Assembly: GCA_016789625.1 (NCBI GenBank)
Contig: JAEUQS010000369.1
Coordinates: forward strand, 1 to 7,738
Length of the DNA stretch: 7,738 nucleotides
Reading direction: 5' to 3'
DNA from: Acidobacteriota bacterium
Lineage (GTDB): Bacteria; Acidobacteriota; Thermoanaerobaculia; UBA5066
This document shows, piece after piece, positions 1 to 6,233 of the stretch (positions are counted from its first letter, which is position 1; each line of letters opens with the position of its first letter). Under the pieces are notes generated by a model, which saw only the letters and a program-made list of their open reading frames with translations, made no database searches and was not told the DNA's origin. The position numbers and the translations under genes are program-made.

Positions 1-1
1 G

Positions 2-688
2 TTCGAGACGGCCGAGACGCGTTGGCTGGGTCTCCAGACGGCGATCGGAACGAGCGGAGCCTTCGCGTTCGAGATCGACGATGTGGCGCTGGTCGGGGCG
101 CGCGCGCCCGGAGCGCCGCACGGTGGCGCCACGCAATCGCGCGTGAAGCGGACCCCGGCGAGCGCCGTCGCGGGGGCTCGCTGGGAGCCGCTGGGGACGG
201 ACCCTGCCGGCGATGGCACGAAGGCGCTCCTGCCCGATGCCGTGTCGCTCGGGTCGTGGACCTCGGGGAGCACGGTGTGGTTCCGGGTGGGCCTTGCGGC
301 GCCGATGGGTGAGGACTTCGGAGTGAACCTCGTGCTCGACCTCGACGGCGACCCCGCGAACGGCGAGCCCTGGTGGGGAAAGAACACGGCGTTCCGGTTC
401 GACCTCCTGGTCTCTGCGTGGGCGTTCGCATCCTCTTCGAGCACGCTCGACGGCGCCATCGGCATCGCGCGGGCCGGCGACGCCGTGAAGGGCTCGGTGA
501 TCGACGAATCGCTCGGCGCACCGCGCATCGTGGCGGCCCCCGGTGGAAAAGAGATCTACATCGGAGTGCCCAGCGCGCTCCTCGGAGCGGCGGCCCCGAT
601 TCGCGTCGTGGCGGCCGTCGGGTCGACCTTCCTCCACAACGACGACCTCCCCGACAGTGGCGCGGCCCAGCTCGCGCGGCTGCCCTAA
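2..688 (+). CDS. C-terminal part of a beta-sandwich, probably extracellular protein with a DOMON/CBM9-like module (5' truncated)
   Basis: The frame is open from base 2 to a TAA at 686-688, giving the last 228 residues; the start lies outside the window. A GTG at 83 is in frame, but coding-type sequence precedes it, so it is not taken as the start. Residues 1-35 look like the last strands of a beta-sandwich (pattern AFAFEIDDVALVG, common at the end of carbohydrate-binding jelly rolls). After a Pro/Ala/Gly-rich linker, residues about 75-225 form a second beta-rich module with LDLDGDP and WWGKNTAFRFD near residues 112-134. This resembles the acidic turn and aromatic strand of DOMON/CBM9-like sugar- or heme-binding modules. 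No catalytic motif is visible and substrate specificity cannot be read. The kinase gene begins 11 bases downstream, so co-transcription is likely. The family assignment is by pattern only. Confidence 0.7.
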   Translation, partial: FETAETRWLGLQTAIGTSGAFAFEIDDVALVGARAPGAPHGGATQSRVKRTPASAVAGARWEPLGTDPAGDGTKALLPDAVSLGSWTSGSTVWFRVGLAAPMGEDFGVNLVLDLDGDPANGEPWWGKNTAFRFDLLVSAWAFASSSSTLDGAIGIARAGDAVKGSVIDESLGAPRIVAAPGGKEIYIGVPSALLGAAAPIRVVAAVGSTFLHNDDLPDSGAAQLARLP

Positions 689-699
689 CATCTCCACGC

Positions 700-1758
700 T
701 TGAAGACCGAGGGGGAATCGCCGCGGCGAGACCTGTCCTGGCCGGCGTACGCCGTGGCCTGGCTGCCGCTCGTCGCGGTCTATTCGGCGCTCTTCGTGGC
801 TTCGGGAGCGGATCCGATGCGGGCGGCACGCGGCGCGCTCGCGAGCGTCCTGCCCTCCGCTTTCCTCGGGATTCCGATTCTCCGGCTGCGGCTGCGTCCG
901 CCCGGAGGCCGGGCGCTCCACGCGATTGGCGTGCATGCGTTCCGCGCGCTGGTCTTCGCCGTCCTCGCGACGGCGCTGTGGCTCGGCATCGTGGCGGTGG
1001 AGACCGCGGCTCTGGGTCTCCCCTTCCGCACGGAGCCGAGGGTCATCGGGGGGCAGCTCACGATCTCGCTCCTCCTCTATGCGGTCGTCGCGGCCACGGC
1101 CCAGGCCCGCCGGGACACGTTGCGTGTGGCTGAAGCTCAGGCGCTGAGGGCTCGCGCGGAGCTCCAGGCTCTGCGATCGCAGCTCAACCCGCACTTCGTG
1201 CTCAATGCGCTCCACACGCTGCACGCGCTGGTGCGTACGGACCCGGGACGAGCCGAGCACGCGATCGAGGAGCTGGGGCGCCTCCTCTCGTACGGCCTTC
1301 GGCAGCAGAGGGAAGACGTGGACGAGGTGACGCTCGCGGAGGAGTGGGCCTTCGTGACGGACTACACGCGGATCGAGGAGCTCCGCTTCGGCGAGCGCCT
1401 GCACGTGGTGCTCGACGCGGGCCCGGGAGCTTCGGTCTGCCGGCTGCCGCCGTTCTCGATTCAGCCTCTGGTGGAAAACGCGATCGTCCACGCGATCGGA
1501 CCGCGGGCGGCGGGCGGTACGGTGAGCGTCGCGGCGCGCCGCGACGGTGACTCCCTGCGCGTCATGGTGACCGACGATGGCGCGGGCCTCGCTCCGAGCC
1601 CGAACGGCGGCATGGGCATGGGCCTCCGCCTCATCGAGCAGCGGCTCCATGCGATCTACGGCACGACGGCACGGCTCACGCTCGAGGCGCCGCCGGAGGG
1701 TGGTACCCGCGCGGTGCTCGAGGTGCCGCAGCGCGACGACGATCGGGAGCCGGCTTGA
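700..1758 (+). CDS. LytS/YehU-type membrane sensor histidine kinase
   Basis: This is a 352-residue kinase if started at TTG 700. Residues about 15-35, 44-63, 80-105 and 118-134 are hydrophobic, giving four probable membrane segments with no recognisable extracellular sensor domain. A charged, probably coiled segment (135-160) leads into the His_kinase region QLNPHFVLNALHTL, with H165 as the expected phosphorylation site. The ATPase half has the N box PLVENAIVHA (N260), the G1 box DDGAG (D292, G294, G296) and a G2-type loop GGMGMGLRL (about 303-311). It should autophosphorylate H165 and pass phosphate to the regulator encoded immediately downstream, whose start overlaps this stop. The start is uncertain: TTG 700 has no good Shine-Dalgarno but keeps four membrane segments and cytoplasmic ends; GTG 754 is possible; ATG 817 has GGGAG 8 nt upstream but would remove the first membrane segment. 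The ligand is unknown. Confidence 0.92.
   Translation: MKTEGESPRRDLSWPAYAVAWLPLVAVYSALFVASGADPMRAARGALASVLPSAFLGIPILRLRLRPPGGRALHAIGVHAFRALVFAVLATALWLGIVAVETAALGLPFRTEPRVIGGQLTISLLLYAVVAATAQARRDTLRVAEAQALRARAELQALRSQLNPHFVLNALHTLHALVRTDPGRAEHAIEELGRLLSYGLRQQREDVDEVTLAEEWAFVTDYTRIEELRFGERLHVVLDAGPGASVCRLPPFSIQPLVENAIVHAIGPRAAGGTVSVAARRDGDSLRVMVTDDGAGLAPSPNGGMGMGLRLIEQRLHAIYGTTARLTLEAPPEGGTRAVLEVPQRDDDREPA
1745..1749 (+). promoter_or_regulatory. Shine-Dalgarno for the response regulator
   Basis: GGGAG lies inside the end of the kinase gene, 5 nt before TTG 1755. It supports TTG 1755 as the regulator start, because the next in-frame candidates would remove the first beta strand and the acidic pocket. 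The TTGA overlap suggests translational coupling with the kinase. Confidence 0.6.
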
Positions 1759-2507
1759 TCGCGAAGGTCAGGGCCCTCGTCGCCGAGGACGAGCCGCACG
1801 CGCGAAAGGCGCTCACGGACCATCTTGCAGACGTGGACTGGCTGGAGGTGGTGGCGGTCGCGGGCGACGGGCGCGAGGCGATCGCGCTCGCCGAACGGCA
1901 GGCGCCGGGGCTGCTCTTCCTCGACGTGCGCCTGCCCGAGATCTCGGGGCTCGAGGTGGCGCGGCGTCTGCGGGGCTCGGCGGAGATCGTGTTCACGACG
2001 GCCTACGACCGCTACGCGGTTTCGGCTTTCGAGCTGGGCGCGCTCGACTATCTGCTCAAGCCGTTCGGCCGTGAGCGGCTGAACGCGGCGCTCTCGCGAG
2101 TGCGATCCCGGCTCGCCGAGGCGGCGGAGACGACCACTGTGAACGCTTCCGAGCGGCTGCGCGAGACTCTCGGCTCTCCCCCGCTCCGCTGGCTCTTCGC
2201 GCGGCAGGGCGAGCGGATCGTGCCGATCGACACGGCGTCCATCAGGCACGTGCGGGCGCGCGGCGACTACTCGGAGGTGGCTGCGGGAGGCGCGACGCAC
2301 ACGCTTCACGTTTCGCTCTCGGACCTCCAGTCGCGGCTCGACCCGGAGCGATTCCTCCAGATACACCGATCGCACCTCGTCAACCTGGACGCCGTGGCCG
2401 AGCTGCGCCGGCACGACGAGCGCCGGCTCGCGGTGGTGCTCAAAGACGGCACCACCATCGTCGCGAGCCGCGCGGCGTCGGAGGCGCTCCGTCGCCGGGC
2501 GCGTTGA
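1755..2507 (+). CDS. LytTR-family response regulator
   Basis: This is a 250-residue transcriptional regulator with two domains. The receiver (about 5-120) has the acidic pocket E11-D12, the phosphoacceptor D57 in LLFLDVRLP, the conserved Thr at TTAYD (81-82) and the conserved Lys K102 in LKPF. After a linker of about 20 residues, a LytTR DNA-binding domain spans about 146-249, with LFARQGERIVPID, the DYSEV strand and the diagnostic RFLQIHRSHLVNL stretch near 199-211. LytTR proteins usually bind pairs of short direct repeats in promoters. The gene starts with TTG in a 4-nt TTGA overlap with the kinase stop, so the two form a cognate pair. All key receiver residues are present, so it should be phosphorylatable. 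Target genes are not visible in the window; the convergent macroglobulin-like genes are candidates by proximity only. Confidence 0.94.
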   Translation: MIAKVRALVAEDEPHARKALTDHLADVDWLEVVAVAGDGREAIALAERQAPGLLFLDVRLPEISGLEVARRLRGSAEIVFTTAYDRYAVSAFELGALDYLLKPFGRERLNAALSRVRSRLAEAAETTTVNASERLRETLGSPPLRWLFARQGERIVPIDTASIRHVRARGDYSEVAAGGATHTLHVSLSDLQSRLDPERFLQIHRSHLVNLDAVAELRRHDERRLAVVLKDGTTIVASRAASEALRRRAR

Positions 2508-2576
2508 CTCTTCCCATTTCGACAGCTTGCCGAGGGCGGCCTGGCGGGCGTCTCGTACGTCGTGATGACGCACTGA
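2508..2576. other. Short convergent intergenic gap without a clear terminator
   Basis: This 69-bp gap lies between the regulator stop (TGA) and the convergent macroglobulin-like frame stop (TAG on the - strand). I see only weak 4-bp stems (GCCG/CGGC near 2530; CGTC/GACG near 2560) and no T-tract on either strand. Transcription may run through, or termination may be Rho-dependent. Confidence 0.5.
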
Positions 2577-3059
2577 CTACCGGGCGCGTTTCGTCGCAAG
2601 CTCTCCGAGCTCCTCCCTCGTGAGCTCCAGGAAGCCCTGCTGGAGCGCGTCGGACGTGACGAAGATCCGCAGCACGTGTCCCTCGGGAACGGTGGGCACC
2701 TCCACGCGGACGCGGCCCCGGGCGTCCGGTACGAGGTGGGGCTGAAAGGCCAGAGCGTCGGTGGGCCGTGGCGGAAAAGCGGGGGCCTCGAGGCCGCTGG
2801 GATCCTCCGCGGAGGGCGCCTGCACCGGCTCCTCCGGCATGGGGATCCACTCGGTGTCTCTTACCGACTGTCCGAGGCGGCCCAGGACACCGTACGCCGC
2901 GTACCTCGGAGCAGCGACGGTGTTTCGCGCGCGCCGGCTCGAGACCAGCGCCTTCCCCTTGGATTCCACGAGGCTCGGGGCCGCGAAGCTCTTGACCCAG
3001 CCCCCACCGAGCGCGAACGGTGAGAGCAGGGCCGGGGGCTGCCGCAGCCCCCACTCGGA
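2577..3059 (-). CDS. In-frame C-terminal continuation of the MG-domain protein after a stop codon (A2M/MG7-like end)
   Basis: Directly after the TAA at 3060-3062 the same - strand frame stays open for 160 codons to a TAG at 2577-2579. Of the 30 codons between the stop and the first possible start (GTG at 2967-2969), 28 end in G or C, so this stretch is coding-like rather than spacer. That GTG has no Shine-Dalgarno nearby, which argues against an independent gene. A linker rich in Pro and Glu (about 2760-2850) precedes the terminal domain (2580-2762), whose pattern LAFQPHLVPDARGRVRVEV then LRIFVTS matches the strand order of the A2M/MG7 domain. It parallels the end of the upstream paralogue (LWAPGLVTDERGIASVPF, then YRMTATA). 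The segment is therefore most simply the true C-terminus of the 3060-6233 gene, separated by a nonsense codon, a base error or recoding. A gene finder might call only 2577-2969 as a separate 130-residue hypothetical protein. Confidence 0.7.
   Translation of the reverse strand, partial: SEWGLRQPPALLSPFALGGGWVKSFAAPSLVESKGKALVSSRRARNTVAAPRYAAYGVLGRLGQSVRDTEWIPMPEEPVQAPSAEDPSGLEAPAFPPRPTDALAFQPHLVPDARGRVRVEVPTVPEGHVLRIFVTSDALQQGFLELTREELGELATKRAR
2998..3054 (-). repeat. 10-bp direct repeat CAGCCCCCAC (two copies, 47 bp apart)
   Basis: CAGCCCCCAC on the + strand occurs at 2998-3007 and 3045-3054. The two copies fall in different codon phases, so they do not encode the same peptide. The complementary GGGGGCTG at 3034-3041 could pair with either copy in the transcript. 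In such GC-rich coding DNA this may be chance. Confidence 0.55.
3034..3052 (-). promoter_or_regulatory. Perfect 8-bp GC hairpin just after the internal stop codon
   Basis: On the - strand transcript GGGGGCTG, loop CGG, CAGCCCCC forms an 8-bp stem with a 3-nt loop. It begins 7 nt after the TAA of the macroglobulin-like gene. No U-tract follows, so it is a poor intrinsic terminator. The spacing resembles structures that stimulate stop-codon readthrough, but the sequence also reads as ordinary GC-rich codons (GLRQPP). The structure is seen directly; any function is inference. Confidence 0.4.
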
Positions 3060-3062
3060 TTA
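3060..3062 (-). other. In-frame TAA interrupting the macroglobulin-like gene
   Basis: The + strand reads TTA, the - strand TAA, between codons for AVVE and SEWG. Coding character continues in the same frame on both sides, so a frameshift is excluded and only a substitution, recoding or base error explains it. TAC (Tyr) is one of several sense codons one base away. Confidence 0.75.
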
Positions 3063-6000
3063 CTCGACCACGGCAGGCTCGGGCGCCACCGTCACCAGCA
3101 CCTCCGCGGCTTCCTTCGGCGCGAGTGAACCGGGGGGCAGCCGAAGCTCCAGACGTCCCTCGGAAACGGCCCGCGCGGACGGGTCGAGAGCCCTTTCCCC
3201 TCCGGAGATGCTCCACAACGTGGAGTTCTGAACGAGCCTGAAGTCCCTCACGGTCGTCAGGTGCAGCTCGCTGATTCCCGGCGAGCCGAAGGGAAACGAG
3301 AGAACCCTCGTGCCCCGCACCGTCTGACGCGAGAGGCGCCCGCCGTTGTGGTAGTCGAGGAGACAGACCTGGCTGCCCGGGCCAGGATCGCTGCAGTGAA
3401 CGAGCACGCGCCAGGGCTCGCCCTTCTTCGCGCTGTCCTGCATCAGCAGAAGCTGGTTCGAGGCCGCGAAGGGAAGCCGCTCGTTCTTCGTGAGCACGAT
3501 GAACCGAAGCGTGTCCGCGATGGGTGCGCCCTTCCTGTCGACCGACTCCACCCGCACGCGGTAGAGCCCCGGCTCGAGCGGCGGGGTCTCGATGCGTGCC
3601 GTGCCGTCCTCTCCGTGGGTGAGAACGCCCTCGACCACTTCGCGGCTCTCTTCACGGTCATCTTCCTTCCACAGAACCGACGACGCGGCCGGCGAGAGGC
3701 GCGAGCGCATCCGGTCGCTTTCGAGGAGGCCTTCGCCCGGCGGGAGCAGGGTTTCCTCGACCGGAGTGCCGGGTTTGGGAACGTTGAGTCGTTCAACCCG
3801 ATATCGGCTTTCTCCCGGAACCGGATCGCTGCCGGAAGCCCGCGTCACCTCGGCCGTGAAGCGCTCTCCCGGGCGCAGCGCCCGATACGTGTCCGGAAGT
3901 CGGACGTAGATCGCCCCATCGCGAGACTTCACGAAGCGCGAGGCGGTGAGCCTGTCCCGGCCCAGCGGGAGGCTCGCCTGCACCTCGAGGTGCTCGCCCG
4001 CTCCCGCGGGAACGGCCAGCGACAGCTCGAACACGCCCTCCGCCGTCACGGTCGCCGAGCCGCGATCCGCGACACCCCCGGCCACCTTCAGGCTGCACGA
4101 CACCGTTCCCCCATGGGTGAGCCGAGCATCGGAGCCTGTAAAGCGCCCCGTCACGCGTAAGGGCTCGCCGGGCACGGCAGCGGCCGGCTCATCGAGGCTC
4201 AAATTGACGTCGGCTCCCCCGCTCACCTCGATCTGCGCGAAAACGAGGTAGCTCTCGCGTCGCTCGGGATCGGCTCCGGCCCGGGTCACGCCGATGCTCC
4301 AGGTTCCCGTCTGCGCGTCGGACGGCACCGTGAGCGTTCCCGAGGCGCTTCCGAAGCGGTTCGTCGTGGGCTGCAGCCTGCGCCGTGGCCGGCCCGCCGG
4401 GTCCTGGAGGGTCACCGCGATCTTCTGGCTCGCAAAGGGCTGGTACCCGTCGCCCGCCGGCGGACGCCGGGTCCCGAGCACGTAGAACCGCAGGGACTCG
4501 CCCGGCCGGTAGCGTGAACGGTCCGTCACAAAGGCGCCGGGCGCCTCCCGATCGCCCGTATCGAACGGGGAGGCCGGCACGATCGCCAGAGTCTCGCCCC
4601 GCGACGCCACGAGGATCCCGGGGCGGCCGCGCCCAGGCGGCAGCACGACCCGCCCGCTCGCCGGCGTGACTGCGGAGAAGAGAGGCTTTCCGTCGGTGAA
4701 CGGATAGGAGAACTGTCTCACGCGAACCCCCTGCTGCACGGTCCCCGTGTCCCCGTCGACGACGACGACCTCGAGACCGCCGTTCCAGGTGGGACGGGTG
4801 AGGACCACGAGGTCGGTCGGAAGGAACGGGGCCGCGACCAGGAGGTTTTCGCGGGCGTTCGTGTCGGGGCTCGCGGACGCGACGATCAGATACGCGCCGC
4901 CCTTCTTCACGGGCGGCGAGACCCAGGTGATGTGCGGCTCGTCGTCCATCGGGCGCTCGGGGTTCACCGTCCACGAAGCGGCGGGCTCCGTGCTCTTGAG
5001 GAACGTGAGCGCCGGCTGCTGGCTCGACATCTCGGGCAGCAGAAGGGGCAGGTCCTTCTCGATGTCGACGAGGAAGGCAAAGAAGTGAACGGCTTCGAGG
5101 CCGCGGGTTCGCAGCGCCAGAGACCGCCTGCCCGGCGCGTCGTGCAGCATTCCCGAGAGCTCGAGAACCTCGCTCCCGCCACTCAGGACGCCCGCACAAT
5201 CCTCTGCTGCGGGTGAGGCCGGCAGCGCGGCGACACACTCCTTCAAGACCGCACGGGCCCGCGCACGGCCCGCCGGCGTCCCGTACCCTCGATTCATCAG
5301 CGCGCGGCCCAGCTCGGAGAGCCCGCCGGCAAACCCGTCGAGATCACGATCCCGGCGCAGACGCGCTTCGAAGGCCTGAAGCAGGGCGTCCTTCTCGGTA
5401 TGCATCGCCGCGCTTTCCAGAATCTGGAACGCGGAGCGGGCGGCCTTGAGCGCCGCGTCCCGGCGTCCCCGGGACACATGCCATGCCTCGAGGTCTTTCA
5501 GGAGCATCGCGGCCCGGTGCAGCGGGTGGAGGCCGCTCGAGGACTCCGCGGCGCCGGGCTCGATCAAGGTGGCCGCGGGAACGGTGACGAGCGACTCGGC
5601 GACCGTGAGGGATTCCCTTTTCGCGAGGGCGCGAGCGAGGAGGAGCGTCACCACCTCGCGGGCGAATTCAACCGGCGGAGGCATTCCACGGCCCGCCGAC
5701 AGCCAGTAGGAGAACGAGCCGAACGCGGCCACCGGGTCGTCCGGAAGCTCCGCTCGGAGCCGCCAGGCCGCGTCGAGGTGCTTCAGACCCTCTTCGCGCC
5801 GGCGTCGCGCGAGGGCCGCCAGCTGGGCCTCCCAGCGTTCGCGCGCCGTGCCGGGTTGCGCGGGCGAGCTGAAGGAGCTCGAGGGATTCCGCGCGTGCTC
5901 GAGCAGAGCGTCGGCCATCAGGGCGTGGAGAAGGCATCGATCCGCGGGCGACGCGGGCCAGGCTTCCTCGCGAAGGAGGTCGAGACCCGCCACGAGGCCG

Positions 6001-6233
6001 TCCTTGGCCATGAGGGTGCGCGCACCGACGAGCAGGGCGTCGCGCAGCGCCGCGTCGGACTTCAGGGCCCGTGCCTCCGCGATCGCCTCGCGCACCCGGG
6101 GCGCGACCTCCGCGTGGCGCGGGTTGTTCTGGAGGGTCTTCAACATCGCCTCGAGCCGCGTGGGCGGCCCTTCGACCTCGAGGCCCTGGACGGTCGTCGC
6201 GAGAAGCAGGAGCAGCCCACAGATCCGATTCAC
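3060..6233 (-). CDS. Secreted MG2-domain, alpha-2-macroglobulin-like protein (ends at an internal stop)
   Basis: This frame encodes 1057 residues from GTG 6233 to the TAA at 3060-3062. The N-terminus (MNRICGLLLLLATTVQG) is a Sec signal peptide without a lipobox, so the product is exported. Residues about 25-355 are rich in Leu, Ala and Arg and probably helical, perhaps repeat-like, with no family I can name. About 365-550 has MG1-like strands (ALRTRGLEAVHFFAFLVDIE; VVVVDGDTGTVQQGVRVRQF). About 567-655 is a clear MG2 domain (TDRSRYRPGESLRFYVLG, then NRFGSASGTLTVP and GTWSIGV; bases about 4269-4535). MG3- and MG4-like segments follow (about 665-770 and 775-915, the latter with LEPGLYRVRVESVD), then an MG5/bait-region-like part (about 920-1057). 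No thioester Cys-Gln motif is present. The protein likely acts in the periplasm or outside the cell, perhaps binding proteases or other proteins, but the role is unproven. It overlaps the upstream paralogue's stop by GTGA, indicating translational coupling. The natural product is probably about 1217 residues if the stop is bypassed. Confidence 0.88.
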   Translation of the reverse strand: MNRICGLLLLLATTVQGLEVEGPPTRLEAMLKTLQNNPRHAEVAPRVREAIAEARALKSDAALRDALLVGARTLMAKDGLVAGLDLLREEAWPASPADRCLLHALMADALLEHARNPSSSFSSPAQPGTARERWEAQLAALARRRREEGLKHLDAAWRLRAELPDDPVAAFGSFSYWLSAGRGMPPPVEFAREVVTLLLARALAKRESLTVAESLVTVPAATLIEPGAAESSSGLHPLHRAAMLLKDLEAWHVSRGRRDAALKAARSAFQILESAAMHTEKDALLQAFEARLRRDRDLDGFAGGLSELGRALMNRGYGTPAGRARARAVLKECVAALPASPAAEDCAGVLSGGSEVLELSGMLHDAPGRRSLALRTRGLEAVHFFAFLVDIEKDLPLLLPEMSSQQPALTFLKSTEPAASWTVNPERPMDDEPHITWVSPPVKKGGAYLIVASASPDTNARENLLVAAPFLPTDLVVLTRPTWNGGLEVVVVDGDTGTVQQGVRVRQFSYPFTDGKPLFSAVTPASGRVVLPPGRGRPGILVASRGETLAIVPASPFDTGDREAPGAFVTDRSRYRPGESLRFYVLGTRRPPAGDGYQPFASQKIAVTLQDPAGRPRRRLQPTTNRFGSASGTLTVPSDAQTGTWSIGVTRAGADPERRESYLVFAQIEVSGGADVNLSLDEPAAAVPGEPLRVTGRFTGSDARLTHGGTVSCSLKVAGGVADRGSATVTAEGVFELSLAVPAGAGEHLEVQASLPLGRDRLTASRFVKSRDGAIYVRLPDTYRALRPGERFTAEVTRASGSDPVPGESRYRVERLNVPKPGTPVEETLLPPGEGLLESDRMRSRLSPAASSVLWKEDDREESREVVEGVLTHGEDGTARIETPPLEPGLYRVRVESVDRKGAPIADTLRFIVLTKNERLPFAASNQLLLMQDSAKKGEPWRVLVHCSDPGPGSQVCLLDYHNGGRLSRQTVRGTRVLSFPFGSPGISELHLTTVRDFRLVQNSTLWSISGGERALDPSARAVSEGRLELRLPPGSLAPKEAAEVLVTVAPEPAVVE

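Noticed and set aside
718..729. 12-bp perfect palindrome TCGCCGCGGCGA near the kinase start
   Set aside because: It lies inside coding sequence made of GC-rich codons, and LytTR regulators recognise direct repeats rather than such palindromes.
685..1650. Long - strand open frame antisense to the histidine kinase
   Set aside because: The + strand frame carries all kinase motifs in order; the antisense product is low-complexity and Arg/His-rich.
3034..3052. Intrinsic terminator for the MG operon
   Set aside because: The hairpin is strong but is followed by GGCCCTGCTC rather than a U-tract, and coding sequence continues beyond it.
2440..3216. - strand frame of 258 codons overlapping the regulator end and the MG C-terminus
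   Set aside because: It crosses convergent gene ends in another phase and has Arg/Gly/Pro-rich composition without motifs, whereas the competing frame (2577-3059) has an A2M-like pattern and strong GC3.
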